Positions 1-12,570 of a DNA stretch of 64,000 nt are shown here, one piece after another. Position 1 is the stretch's first letter. Each line of letters opens with the position of its first letter. The notes beneath the pieces were generated by a model. The model was not told where the DNA came from. It saw only the letters and a program-made list of their open reading frames with translations, and ran no database searches. Source of the DNA: Voacanga thouarsii (Eukaryota > Streptophyta > Magnoliopsida > Gentianales > Apocynaceae); NCBI GenBank assembly GCA_026120185.1, contig JANUWF010001193.1, positions 1,798,001-1,862,000 of the forward strand, in the 5' to 3' direction. A program made the position numbers and the translations under genes.

Positions 1-1337
1 AATTGCTGTTTAACTAGCTTGTAGGTGAATGAAAACGTATATTGGCTGTATGAATCATGGATCAAAATTGTTACAATTTAAAACAGTCCAAAAATAGTAA
101 GAAACCTAGGCAATCTTAGTCTCATTGACAGAGTAATTGACAGCTGCTAATCAATTGCTAATTTACAGCTACTGAGTCAATTTACATGATACAATTAATC
201 TACTATATATGGAAAGAGTATAATTAATTTACAGCGAATTTATACCCTATCCGAAAGAGGGAATTTTGCAACAGTGAAAGATAGCTTACTTCAAAGTTTC
301 GATAAAGTAGGTAGCAGTTTTCCCATAGAGGCTTTATGATTTCAGAAGAATATCGATAACTGACAAAAGGGAGTGGTAATTTCTCTGTTGGTCCTAGTTA
401 TCTTGGAATATAGGATGAAGATGTTGACAACTACTTTCTCATACTCGCTAATGCGTGACAAGAGAGAAGACTTTTTAGACATTTTATAACTATTTATTCT
501 TCCTCCGAAACCATTGTTGATGGCCGGTCGAGTTTCCTCCACATCATTGCTTGATTAGAATGATTGATGTTATAGTTAAGTGTATCATTTATCCCATGAA
601 ATCTGAATGATATTTCTCTTTTCCTTTTGTGGTTTAGTTGGAAACCATACTTTACCAAGAGAGACTGTGTGTCTTACCTGGTTTCAAACTGGCATCTCGT
701 AAGAAATTGGTTTTTGTGTTCCATTCTTAAGCAAATACACCTTTCCCGTCAAGTTTGCCTTGGCTATCTTTTATCGGGTGTGAGGGGATACCAATCCAAT
801 GCAAATATAAATTTTATTCTAATTTAAAATAATAATAATTTAAATAATTTTTATTTCTTAACAATTATTATATATTCATAATATATTATATATATTTTTT
901 ATTTTATTTTAAACTCCACTTAACTTAATATATTTAATAATTTTTATTATATTATCACAAACTCATCTTAATCTAATTACTGTTTACTTACACTTATCTA
1001 TCACCATGCAATGATATAGATGGCAGAGTTCTCCAGAACAGTATGGTGATCAGGGATATAGTATTGAACCACCTCCCTGGTAGGTGTTTGGCTCCGCCAT
1101 TTCATATCTTTCTGAATTCCGGAGCCGTTAGATATCACTGTGATTCGAAGAGCATAGTATAGGACTAGATTAATCGTTGAAGCAGAACATAAAGGAAAAG
1201 AGGAAAGTATCCCCAGGCAGGTGATGTGGTCAATGTACTCTACTAGACCTAGAATCAATAACTTGAGAAAAAAATTGAAAGAAACAAATTGAATTTTGAC
1301 CAAGGCTACAAAAACTGGTATAGCACAAGAAACTCAC
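1..1337. other. no complete gene; probable intron 1 and flank of the formamidase gene
   Basis: AT-rich DNA with no exon I can recognise. I looked on the minus strand for the next formamidase exon, expected to open with a V-H-Y-L-S-G-P-like block, and did not find it. The rest of that gene is therefore either beyond the left edge behind a long intron or deleted. Positions 820-960 are nearly pure A/T. Confidence 0.4.
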
Positions 1338-1556
1338 GATAGAGGGGTCAGCATGCTTGATATCTTCAGCAGTGAACTCCTGTGTGATACCTCCTCCGGT
1401 GAAGTCCACCATCTCAACCCTGAAAACTTCTCCAGTTGTGACCTCGGCAACCGGTGGTATGTCGGGGTGCCACCGATTGTGAAGCGGCAGCTTTTGTTCC
1501 CGTGGCTTCTTCTTCAAATCTATAGGAATCACCAATCTAGCACCGTGCAAAGCCAT
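1338..1556 (-). CDS. formamidase (acetamidase/formamidase family), first exon only
   Basis: The exon encodes 73 residues from the ATG at 1556 and ends in phase 0 at a good splice donor (ATC|GTGAGT, donor G at 1337). The block PREQKLPLHNRWHPDIPPVA (residues 18-37), followed by GEVFRVEMVDFTGG, is the conserved N-terminus of plant formamidases, which hydrolyse formamide to formate and ammonia. The usual Trp in the E-M-V-D-W-T-G-G block is Phe here. Catalytic regions lie in later exons that are not seen in the 1.3 kb to the left edge. It may be the first exon of a gene continuing outside the window or a truncated copy; the clean frame and donor favour a real exon. A formamidase pair lies near LBD39 in Arabidopsis (recalled), which fits the LBD gene 6.6 kb to the right. 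Confidence 0.6.
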
Positions 1557-4521
1557 GGCACCGCTCAGTTTTACAAATTGAACACAGTTCAAAACATAGC
1601 ATTTTATTGCAGACTTTTCCAAGAGAGTCAGTTGGATCCATTGAAGCGGTTGATGTCACAGTCAGTGCATGATACAAACCTCATTCTTAGTGACAGCCAT
1701 GATTGGCACAGCAAAAGCTAGATCTAAATCTATTGGCCCCAATGCACAGTGGAGCCATACAGCTGTTGGTATTCCTCTAGTTATTTTGTCTTTTGAAGGT
1801 GTCATCATATCATTTCATATCAAGATTGCAACCGCCACACACAGAAAGCTTTCCAGTCTACCTCTTAGAAGCAAGATTGGTGGAAGTTTGTCAAATCATG
1901 GAAATTAATGTGACTAGGGCGGTTAGGTTACATTAATTCTTTCAATTTGATGATTGAATATACTTTGTACGGCAAAAGAAAAGGCAGTTTGGCATTTTTT
2001 TTCCCTCAATATTTCTTTCAATTGATGATTTATAAATTCAACTATTAAACTGTTACTCAGAGATGTATTTAAATGAGAATTCAATTTAATTTAAAATTTT
2101 TAATATAATTAAAAATAATTTTTATTTTTATAAAATAATTATATATTTATAATATATTATATTCTTCTTTTAGTTGACTCTACTTTAACTTTTATCTGGT
2201 TGGTCGCATGACTCGCGGATGTGCAATCCAGTTTCCACATCAATAAAACATGGTATACTTGATACTAACGCTGATAGCTTTTTGGGTTCATTATCTTCCA
2301 TCATTCTAGTGCGGAAAATTGTGCCCCGGCCTTATCCCTATTTCCTTTAAGTGAGTACCCACAAATCAAATCTTCGGGATATCCCTGCCTGGATTTCATC
2401 ATTATTTTTTTATAATTAATATTATTTTATTTATAAAAAAGAATATATTACACATATAAATAATAAGATGAATTTCATCATGATGTATTAAGCATTTTGC
2501 TATTTTTGCTTCAGCTGCACGAGCGGTGGCATAAGCGATGGTAGCATGGTTCCATATGATACACCTGGAAAACGTCAAAAAAAAAGTTAAAAACTGTCTT
2601 AGTACGGTGAAAGTTTATAGAAAACTGGATTTCCTTCCCCAAAATTGTGCCAGGATTTAAAAACTGCAGCTCCAACAACTGATTATCAGCTCAAGGAACA
2701 CGTGAAAGAAAATACTTTGTGTTCATCAAGAATCTTCATCAGATGATGAGAAGAATAATGGAGCCCGAGGTGGCCGCGAGAGAATGCAATGACCAAGAGA
2801 ATCTGCCTGGCAGTAGTAGACCTTTGATGACCATTGAAGGAGAGAAGAAAACAAGAGATGCTTAAATTATTAACTAAAACTTCTCCTCAATCCTGAACCT
2901 TCAACATAAACCCAATAGCAGTTTTGTCAGAGCGACTGTGCTGGCGCACGCCCGGTTGGGAAAAAAAGCTTGACTTGGGTCCTTAATGCCCAATGCAGAC
3001 ACATGGTCAACACATGGTACCTGTCGGCAATCTTCTTTGTAAGAGAAAGAAACTACTGATTTTTGTGTCGTTGAAAATCAACCGTGCATACCCCTTTTCT
3101 GGTAAAAGTTGGAAATCGTGTTTGGATATGGGGGAATCGAAGTGTCTAATCTGATCAAAGCTGGATATCTATCTTCTCTTATTGCACTATATTTTGAGTT
3201 CAATACGTGGTAGAGACTAATTTTACATTTGTGGTTGTGTAGATTTCTTCCGATTTCCAAACTTTAGAACTGCTAAATGAACGTATCTGTTGAGTTGCTT
3301 GCTCCTACGCCGAGCTGGTGAAGTCTTGCGCTTACAATAGCCAACAAGTTCTACTGTTGAGCCCCGAGGTCTAGAAACGGTATCCAGGTACCACGGCCCT
3401 ATGGATAATCCCAAAATCATTTGTGCTCGGGTACGATGATGTGTCTTTTTTGGCCTTTTTAACAGTTAATTTCTCTGTATTTGTGCTAAAAAAACATATT
3501 AATACAATTTTGTACATAAATTTTTTTTAGAGAGGTCAGGAACTCTTGTAGCGAGAAAAGTAGAAATCCTTATATATCCTATAATTTAGCTAAAGCAGAT
3601 GTCTCTATTAGTACTAATATAGTACTGAAGAATTAATTATATGGTGCACTCAATTTTGGACTCCAACGGTGGAGGACTAAAGGAGGAAGAGAAGACGAAA
3701 GTGTCATTTTCTGGTGGCTTAGCGGACGTGGCGTCCTTATCTTCTTTCCTAGCCCTTCCACTGTGTGCATGTTATTGTATTGTGTAGCCCTAGTTAGGTG
3801 AACTCGATTTATCGATTTATCGAGAATTACTATATCAAGTATTGTGTAATATATATTAAAAATTATATATTTTTTAAAAAATATAATATATTAATATATT
3901 GATTTAATGTTGATCAGGTCTATTCAAGAATTTCTCCTACCCCACTTGGGGGAGTTTGCTATGGATGCCGACAAAGATCAAGTTGCAGATAGCCGAAGGC
4001 TGAAGGCAGAAGGACCCTAAGATAGCCCACACACTCCCAAAATATGATACTACAAGTCATACAATTTTGCTAGGCTGAGTTTCCTTCATTAGCAGCCCAA
4101 AGTTGAATGGATTACCATTATGGTGGCCGAGTTGTGATCGATATGTGAAGGTTCTAGCCTTTCTCTTTCTTCTCATTCTTCACTATCCGACTTTTCTTCC
4201 TCTTTTCCATATGAGGTGGGTTGTTAATTGAAGGTAATGGTGACCGAGTCATTTCCTTTTCCATTTTTTTGTCCTTGTCTGTACTAGATTGGCCGATGTA
4301 CATACTCATTCTATCCAAAATTAAATGTCAAGCCAAACTTTATGAATATTTTACTGACTAGAGACTTATGGTTCCGTCGAGAAAAACAAATGCATTATTC
4401 TTCTTCTAAATTAGTAAATATCCTGTTTAAATTTTTACTTCAAATTAGACGTATTAAACTACTTACTTAAACAATGAATGTGACTTTAATTTGTGAGAAG
4501 AGGTCCAATGAGCATAAATTG

Positions 4522-4803
4522 TACTATCTCTATTTTACAATATAAATCATTTTAAATTTGAAATTTTTTTTTTACAATATAAATCGTTTTACAAAGTTTT
4601 ATAAATATTTATTATTTTTTTTCAACTCTACCTCTTCCTATAATCTTTCTCTTTTCACTATAACCCAATTCTTTCTAATTATCAAAGTAGATAAAAATTT
4701 AATTATAAGTATTTTTGAAATTTTAATTTTAAAATTGTATAAAATTTATAACATTTAATTCTTATATATGTCTAAAACGACTTATATTGTGAAATTTAAA
4801 TAA
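4522..4803. mobile_element. Stowaway-like MITE, copy 1
   Basis: The element opens with TACTATCTCTATTTTACAA and a segment like AATATAAATCRTTTTA, and closes with the inverted complement (AAAACGACTTATATTGTGAAA). It has no coding capacity. Its middle (CAACTCTACCTCTTCCTATAA region) is the reverse complement of the middle of the copy at 12321-12570, so the two are inverted members of one family. Ends are accurate to a few bases. Confidence 0.55.
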
Positions 4804-7040
4804 TAATAAATTTCTCTCTGTGCAGGGTTATCATTTCATTTGAATTCCTCTATTATAAGACAAAGTAAACTAGGAAGGAGATGCAATTGTTGTCTCCCCA
4901 CCGCACTACCTTATGGGTACAACGAGACTAAATATAATTAATCCACGACAGAAAGATGTGGAAATTGTTGTCCCCTTCTCACTAGAATTTCCCAAAGGAA
5001 ATGGGGAAATAAAGTACATCGGAAAACACTAAGCAAATGCACATCTTCTTCTTCAAAGCCACTCTTTTTCTTGCTGGCTCCTCACTGCATTGAATCTTAG
5101 ATGAGAAAAACAAGTGTTTGTTTTACCAAACTCTTTGAGAACATATCTTGTGGACTTCTTTATAATTGTTGCACTAAAAGAAAGAAGTGATTACTCAATA
5201 TACAATTCAATATTTGTTATATATGATAAAATTATATGACGAATTAAAAATTTTATCATATCACGGATTAAGAAATTTTTAGTCCTTATTTGGTTGGGGT
5301 AATAAGTGGAAGGAAAAGAGGATGTGAAGTGAATTTGAAAGGGAAATAAATATTTACTTCATTTGATAAGATATAAATATGGAGGGAATATAAATATGAA
5401 AGTATTCCACATCCCTTCCACGTTAGATTTTTGACCCCTCCCATTATAAAAGTTAAAATGACCTCATATTTTTATAATTTTACATTTTTTCTTATTGAAT
5501 TTTTTTAACTCTTCCTTTTATTTTTTCCCAACTTGTTAACTTCTATATATATTAAATTTCTCCCACTATGGTTATACTCTTTATCCTTTTTCACAACTCT
5601 TTCTAACAATAAATCAAATTATTTTTTGTTTATTGATATGATCTTGAGAAGTACCAATTTGAAATTTGAAACTCAAACCCAAGAGACTTAGTTCAAGACT
5701 AAAACTCTAAGTAAACTAGTTTCTTAAGACCCAAAATCTAATGAACTAAGCCAACTCAATCAACACCCAAACACAGATAAAAAACAAATGGGATGAGAAA
5801 ATTTAGGTAACCAATTAAATTCCTCAAAGAACCCTAGATTAGTTAGGAATCTAAGACCCACTTTAGAAAGAATAATGATCTATCCCAGGAAGATTAGAGA
5901 TTAGATTCTTATGTTGGATTAAAATCTAAGAGTAGTTTTGATTGATTTGGGAATCACCCAAAAGGAACACCCTCAATAACTCTCTTTAGAGAGAATAAAA
6001 ATTTTCTCTATTCAAAAATATCAAAAGTTATGTTTACAACAGTTATAATGGCATATACATAGATGTTTTGACCTAAATTAATTAACAAATTAATCATAGC
6101 TATTAAATAGCCTTAAATAGCCTTAATACAGGCATTGAGGCCATATTACATACCTTAAAAATAGGTTAAAATATAATAAAAGTCGTAAAAATTTTATTGG
6201 GGATAAAACAGAACAAAACAAGAAAATTCGGTAAAATAGGACATGGCCCGAATGGACTTGGCGCCAAGTGCTTGGGTGGACCTAGGACCAGGTGTGTTCT
6301 GGAAAATAGAACTTGGCTTCAGTGAGGACCTAGCAGCAAGTGTGCTAGTGGACCTAGTGCTAAGTGTGTTCTGGTCGCCATCTCCCATTTTATTGCACTT
6401 CAAAACTTGCTCATCGGACCTCCATTCTATTTCTCTGTGTTTCCTTGATCCTCCAAATGAAATGTTGGTCGTCTTGAACTCTTTTTTATACTTCTTTAAC
6501 TTTTAATTCTTGTTTAAATATTAGCTTGATCCTCCACATGGATTGTTGATTGTGTTGTGCGTCCTTTGGCCTTTCCTTTATTATCCATCTTTTCACAATC
6601 TTCTTAACCTTAGGTTTGTTGAATTTGTTGCCTTGAAAATTGTCTTGAATCCTCTTTAATATGCATGGTTTTTACCCATGGAACCATGAAGTGTGATTTT
6701 GTCCTTTTTCTCTCTTCTTGAAAATGGCCTCCATGCTTTATTTGACTTTTATCATTTGTCCAATAGTAATTTTCTTTGAAAAATATTAATATTTTATCTA
6801 ATAAATTATTAATGACTTGTCTAATAAATAACATTTTACCTCAATCTTATAATACAACTAGTTACTTCACTTCTAATCATTCTAAATAAATAAAAACAAA
6901 TTAATTTACTTCTCTAGTAGAATGTATATAATAATAAATTTGACAAAATACCTTCTCATTTCCCTTTGCTTTTTAATAGAACTAAATAAAAGTAAATATT
7001 TATTATTTACTTACATTTTACTCATACTAACCAAAACAAA

Positions 7041-7431
7041 TATATATATAAACTAAAGATGAAACCTACTATTATGACACGTGGAAGCATTATAAGGTGA
7101 CACATGGCTAAATAAATTTTTTAAAAAGAAAAATAAAAATTATATTTGAATTCATTTAAAATTATAATTAATTAAATTAACTAATAAAATATATATGTAT
7201 TTAATATTAATACATTAAAATGTGTGATTTTTTGAGTATTATATATATATATATATATGTATTTAATATTAATACATTGAAATGTGTGATTCTTTGAATA
7301 TTATCTAAATTTATTTAAAAATCTTAACTAATTAAATAATTAATTAAGTTAATTAATAATATGTATTTAATATTAATACATTAAATTTTAATAATATAAC
7401 AACTCGTACAACGCACGAAATATTAACCTAA
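7041..7431 (+). repeat. Helitron-like non-autonomous repeat, copy A
   Basis: About 390 bp of AT-rich DNA that is closely matched, in reverse complement, by 36966-37398. Landmarks include the paired ACACGTG-like boxes around 7078-7108, a repeated block ending in TTAATACATT and TGTGTGATT, and a short imperfect palindrome CTCGTACAACGCACGA (7403-7418) about 9 bases before a terminal CTAA followed by T. A hairpin close to a CTRR end is a Helitron hallmark. The 5' TC terminus is not evident, so the class is tentative. Confidence 0.45.
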
Positions 7432-7472
7432 TAAATATAATTACTTCTATTAAGGAAAATAAAGGTGCCTCT

Positions 7473-7518
7473 CCCCGTCCCCGATCCCTGCCCCTTCCCC
7501 TTCCCCTTCCCCTTCCCC
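7473..7518 (-). repeat. (GGGGAA)n tract, G-quadruplex-capable
   Basis: The plus strand has CCCC blocks separated by TT (7491-7518), preceded by three further C-runs. The minus strand therefore carries five GGGG runs spaced by AA, which satisfies the usual intramolecular G-quadruplex pattern. It lies about 640 bp upstream of the LBD start codon. Confidence 0.6.
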
Positions 7519-7977
7519 TGTTGCAAACCAAACAAAGCCTTACTTTGAGGAAATTCTTATATAAATCGGATCCACAATAAATCGGGTCCATATCAAAATT
7601 TCCCCTTACTTTGTAGTATGGGGAAAATAGAAGGCAAAGAATTGGAGAGTTGTGTAACGTTTTACATTCATTCAAAGAAAAAAAAATGGGTAAGTGATAG
7701 GCTCGCTTCTATTTTGTCTACGGGAACTGATAACCTATCAAAACCCACAAAGCATATGAGAATCCAACGGTTGAGGGACATCCATCCGCGGAAAACCGGA
7801 GCCGCTATTGCCCAATACTTTGGAATCTAACCCAACCACACACTCATTCTCTCGGTACCGTTCACCCAAACTAACCCAACCGTGGTTAACTCAACTACTC
7901 CAAAATCCTAATTAAAAATTAAACAGCTTCATCACCACACTTCCTATCATTTCTTACACAGACCGGTCGCCTCTTCC

Positions 7978-7986
7978 CTTTATATA
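7978..7986 (+). promoter_or_regulatory. TATA box of the LBD gene
   Basis: A CTTTATATACAC context lies about 170 bp before the ATG. It is followed by a CT-rich leader (8020-8120) typical of plant 5' UTRs. Position and sequence support a core promoter; no transcript evidence is available. Confidence 0.45.
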
Positions 7987-8156
7987 CACAGCCCTTGTTT
8001 TCCTCCGCAAAGCCTAATCTTTATTTTCTCTCTCTTTCTTGCTTTGTTTCTGTTTCTTGGGGCCAAAGTAGTCTCCAACCCTTTAAATCTGATCTCTCCT
8101 TTCTTCTTCTTCTTCTTCATGCTCTGGGGAATCAAGTACGCACGGAAGAACACAAT

Positions 8157-8917
8157 ATGAGTTGCAATGGATGTCGAGTTCTTCGGAAGGGATGCAGTGA
8201 GAACTGTATTCTTAGGCCGTGTTTGCAGTGGATTGAGAGCGCAGAAGCTCAAGGTCACGCCACAGTTTTTGTAGCCAAATTCTTTGGCCGGGCTGGTCTC
8301 ATGTCTTTTATTTCGGCTGTACCAGATAATCAAAGGCCTGGTAGGTTCTTATGACCTCCGTTTCGGATCGAATATGTTGTCGAGTCGAGTTTTTGTTTGT
8401 TATTGTTCTGAAAATCGGTTTTCCACTTGGCATGGCAGGTCTCTTCCAGTCCTTGCTGTTTGAAGCAGCTGGAAGGACAGTAAACCCAGTGAACGGGGCT
8501 GTGGGTCTATTATGGACAGGGAATTGGCACGTCTGCCAAGCAGCGCTGGAGACCGTCCTCAGGGGTGGCACGCTGCGTCCAATTCCGGAGTTCCTCGGTG
8601 GCTCAGTCGATTTCGACGAGGACTCAGAGTGCACGACCGACATATTTAAGCTTCGCCAAGATCCTTCAAGAGCTAATCCAAACGAAAGATCAGACACTAA
8701 GGTGCAAAAACGCCGCCGTCTGCCAGATGAACAAAGCAAAGTGTTGCAGCTGGCTGATCTTGATCTCAGCTTGACACCTGGTTTTCAGGGTAAAGCCCGT
8801 AACCCTTTTCTCGAGAAGCGACGACCCGGGAGTCCCTCCATGAATTCCGAAGAATCTGTCACTACAACTTGTTTTGAGAGCGATCAAGAGCCAAGGCTTC
8901 TCAACTTATTCAACTAG
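8157..8917 (+). CDS. LOB-domain transcription factor, class II, LBD37/38/39 type
   Basis: Two exons, 8157-8340 and 8439-8917 (98-bp intron, G|GTAGGT donor, GGCAG acceptor, phase 1), encode 220 residues. The LOB domain starts at Met1: zinc-finger-like C-X2-C-X6-C-X3-C at C3, C6, C13 and C17, then a GAS-type block ([15 protein letters not shown], about 42-56). It continues in exon 2 with the strongly conserved [19 protein letters not shown] segment. The class I leucine-zipper-like coil is absent, as expected for class II. The tail holds a basic stretch (KVQKRRRLP) and an LDLSL motif that fits an EAR repression motif. The Arabidopsis LBD37/38/39 group represses anthocyanin and nitrogen-response genes; the same role here is inferred. 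Nuclear location is expected. The SCL32-like GRAS gene downstream matches the LBD38-SCL32 neighbourhood I recall. Confidence 0.9.
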
Positions 8918-11194
8918 GTTAAAGTGTCGTAACTGTACTATCTTTGTCACCTAGTTTTTTTTTTTTTTTCTTTTATTATTTCTAGTGGTGGGAAGGGTTT
9001 TCCCGGAACTGAATTCCGGCGAGATTTTGTAAATCATCGGCACAGGATTTCCCTCAGTTTCTTCTTTTCCATACATATTTAGCCATATGTATGATAGAGA
9101 AATATGTTAGGGAAAAATGAAAGTTTGCCAATGATTCGGTCTTCTCTTTTTTTTTTCATTTTATTGTCTATATCTAGTAATGACTTTTGTCTTCAATGAG
9201 AATAAATCAACTTCTCTTGTTGTCTCTCTTCGTTAACAAGAAGAAATTTTGCAGAGGGTGGAGTGGTTGGTGATGGATAATTTGATCATCAACCTAGCAA
9301 TTCCTTTACATTGGAAATGGAATGATGAGCATGTCTCTTGTTTCTTGATCTGAGCATAATAAGTTGGTTTCTTGATAGGAAATCACCCAATGGGAAATAA
9401 ATAGGGGTCATTGTGATCGTGTGGTGGTAAGAGCAAGGAAGGCTGTTACCGTCTCCAAACAAAATGTCGGCTTTGAAAAGAAAAGGCACGACTGCTAGTC
9501 TCACAATAGTATTATTTCTTACCAATCGTATCCGATTAAATAGCCAACTTGATCTATCATTGGTCTTCAAATTTTAACTTTTCTCATGGGAGACAAGATC
9601 GAGCTTCACTGCTCTCTCCATATCTCCTTTAGGAAATTCCAACTCCTAAGCTTGCGTTTCAAACCAATAAGACCAGTGCTCGTAGTGGTTAAGGTTCTAG
9701 ATTGACCTATATCGATAGCTAGCTGCTGATATGCTGAGGAGAATGAAGAAACAAAACAACCTCATACATGGAATCGAGTTGGACGGAATCTTGTACCACT
9801 AGCTATCTCCTAATGTCTCTTCTATACAAATTTTGACCGTCTGACAATATTAATATACAATCTAATCTATATTTAGGTACATCCTAATAAGCATTACGTG
9901 GCAAACAAAAAAATTTCGTATCATTTGATGTACTAAGGCCTTGAATCTTTTGTATCATTTTATAATATATTTATTTTATCATTAGAATTGTAATAATTTT
10001 TTTATTTTTATAAAAAAATATTAAATACTCTCTCCGATTCAAATACTTGTTCATGAAATTTTTTTGTTTTATTTTAAAATATTTGTTCATGTACATATTT
10101 TTAAAACTAATTATTAGTATTTTCCTATTGTACCCTTATTCATTCCAAGTCAACTACATAATTTTCTAAAATTCTTATTTCTTCTTAGGAGCTTTCACTA
10201 ATTAATAGTTATAGTGTTTTTAATATGAGTAGAATATGAATTTTATCTAAATTATTTTATTATTTTTATCATTCTTAATTTGTGTATAAAAAATTTTATA
10301 AATAAATATTTTAAAACATATGGAAGTTATTTTAGTATGATACGGCTTCCCCCCCTTCCGGTTCCAATGCTTATCCTAATAACGCATAAGTCTGGATTAG
10401 GAATGATTCGACTAATATTGGAATGTGAGAGTCGGATCGGGTCCGTCTCTCTCCCTCATTTGAGGAGGGAAGACCTTTCGGCAGACACATGAGCTCCTTT
10501 TGGGGTAGGAGAGAGAAACATGGAAGCAGCTTTTGGGGTGCGTAAAGAGTCGTAGTCGTACAAGAACCCACTGCTGGGTTTTTCTTCCCCCTTTTTTTTA
10601 ATATATAATAGTAATAATTTTTAAAATATTTTGTGGAAGCCAACAGATAAATAAAAAAAAGAGTAAAATAAAAGAAAGTGGGCATTGTGGCTATGGATGT
10701 TTCAGCCAAATGGGTAGCCAAAGAGGTACGGTCCGTGTCAGAGTCAGGTTTCGCTGTCCCATAATTTGATTATGATAATACAGTTAATAGTTTTAAAAAA
10801 TAAATAAATAAATATATATATATATATATATTTATATAGAAATGTCTATCAAATTCGATACTTATATAATACAGAATTTTTTTTCTTTTTAAAAAAGTAT
10901 TAATTATTTTAAAATAATAAGTAGGTTTAAATTTAGTGAAATAGAGGAAATAGTATTTTTAATAATAATATATAAATTTTTATTTAATAATATTAAAAAA
11001 TTATATTCATTAGTTATTAAATAAAAAAATAATTTACAAACTACTTGCATGGATTTTTTTTTTATAAAATTTTTATTAATAAAGGAATGCATAATTATTA
11101 TCTAAAAGTACGTACAATATTTATATTATATGTAAGATTTGAATTTGAAATGTTAGTATAAAATTTTTAATATTTTTTTTTATTTTTTTATTTA

Positions 11195-11502
11195 TCTATA
11201 TTAATTGATTTATTAATTTTTAAAAAAATAAAATTTTTTGATTAATTAATCATCATTTCTTATTTTACCATCAAACAATCTTTCTCTTTATTAAAAAATA
11301 ATTAAATTTCAAATCTTTAAGTGTTGTAAGTATATTTAATTTATTTATATTCCCCACTACAAGTGCACAATACTTATTGTATTAAAGAGAAATATTTGTA
11401 AAAAAAATAACAATTAGTATAGTCTTAATTTATTAACGAGACAGATAAATTAAGACAAAAATTTTAATTAAAATAAACAGATAAAAAGGGATGAATGGAG
11501 TA
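11195..11502 (+). mobile_element. diverged Stowaway-like MITE related to 32627-32953
   Basis: It shares an ordered series of blocks with the element at 32627-32953: a TCTTTATTAAAAAATA segment, GTGCACAATACTTATTGTATTAAA, AATAACAATTA and a closing GGGATGAATGGAGTA. The left terminus is degraded, so its start is approximate. Confidence 0.45.
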
Positions 11503-12320
11503 CTAAACATCTCGACTAACTTAAGAGACTACTTGTATTGATTAATATACATAAACTTTGTGTATAACTTTCCAACAAAAATATATTTATATAAACATTA
11601 TATTTATTGCTCAAATGTATTAAAATTTTTAATCATTCTAAACATTATAACATATTTTATGCGATATGCGAGTTTTCAATATCATCATTTATAGTAATGT
11701 TTCTTTTAATATTTCAACTTAATACAAAAGTTTAGAAAAATAAAAAAAAGTAATAACAATTTATTTATTTTTTTTAATATCGATTGATTTTCATTCTCTT
11801 CCTCTCACTTTGGAATATTGATCATCCTCCATTGTTGTTTGCGGTGGGGATCCACATTACTGATCATCCTTTGAATTTATGGAGTCAAAAAAGTTTTTTC
11901 CTTTTTTTAAAATTTTTTTTGATGGTTCTGGGAACTTATACTAGTTATAGTAGTAGTATTAGTATATCGGTGCGAAAATGCTGCGTCTCGCCGCATTTGC
12001 GGTGGTCCCATCGCAGTAGAGGAAAACCTTTTTTCTTGCGTTTGGTTCCACTCCCACTATGGCCATTTCATGTTTCAACCAGCTCATCTTTTGTCTTTTC
12101 CTTTTTTTTTTATTAATTTCAGATTTTCTAATCCATGATAAAATCACCCCAAGTAGCATCATGTCTCAACGCTACCGAGTCTTGATGTTTAATCTTTTTA
12201 AAGGCATTCATACGCCAACTATTGAAGTAAACTATTAATCCACAGTATAAACAGACTACTTAATATAGTTGTTGGATAGTAAAGTCATTCCAAATTCAAT
12301 TTTAAATTTTATTAAAGTTA

Positions 12321-12570
12321 TACTATCTATATTTTATAATATAAGTCGTTTTAAATTTATATACAGAAATTAAGAATTAATAAATTTTAGATAATTTTAA
12401 AACTGAATTTTCAAAAATATTTCTAATTAAATCTTTATCTACTTTGATAATTAGAGAAAATTATATCGTAATTAATGAAAAGAAAGAGATTATAGGAAGA
12501 AATAGAGTTGAAAAAAATAATAAATTTTTATAAAACTTTATAAAATAACTTATATTGTGAAATCGAAGCT
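12321..12570. mobile_element. Stowaway-like MITE, copy 2 (inverted relative to copy 1)
   Basis: It begins TACTATCTATATTTTATAA then TATAAGTCGTTTTAAAT, and ends in AACTTATATTGTGAAAT, which pairs with the start. The centre (AAAGAGATTATAGGAAGAAAT) is the complement of the centre of the copy at 4522-4803. It is non-coding. Confidence 0.55.

Larger units (their letters stand above)
1557..7977. other. intergenic, repeat-rich
   Basis: No gene recognised. It holds a MITE-like element (4522-4803), a Helitron-like repeat (7041-7431) and a C-rich tract (7473-7518), annotated separately. Positions about 5640-6620 read, on the minus strand, like the leader and LTR of a decayed retroelement, but no paired LTR or coding domain was found. 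A degenerate pair of short repeats occurs at about 6250-6375. Confidence 0.4.

Noticed and set aside
1001..1303. Minus-strand open frame next to the formamidase exon, tested as formamidase exon 2
   Set aside because: None of the conserved formamidase blocks (H-Y-L-S-G-P, G-D-E-W-G-F) appear; it is read as intron or chance frame.
1296..1721. 141-codon plus-strand frame
   Set aside because: It is the antisense shadow of the formamidase exon.
7388..7675. Frame encoding an RG-rich repeat (RGRGRGRG)
   Set aside because: It arises from translating the (GGGGAA)n tract; flanking sequence is non-coding repeat.
8308..8739. Minus-strand 143-codon frame over the LBD gene
   Set aside because: Shadow of LBD exon 2; no domain and no promoter context.
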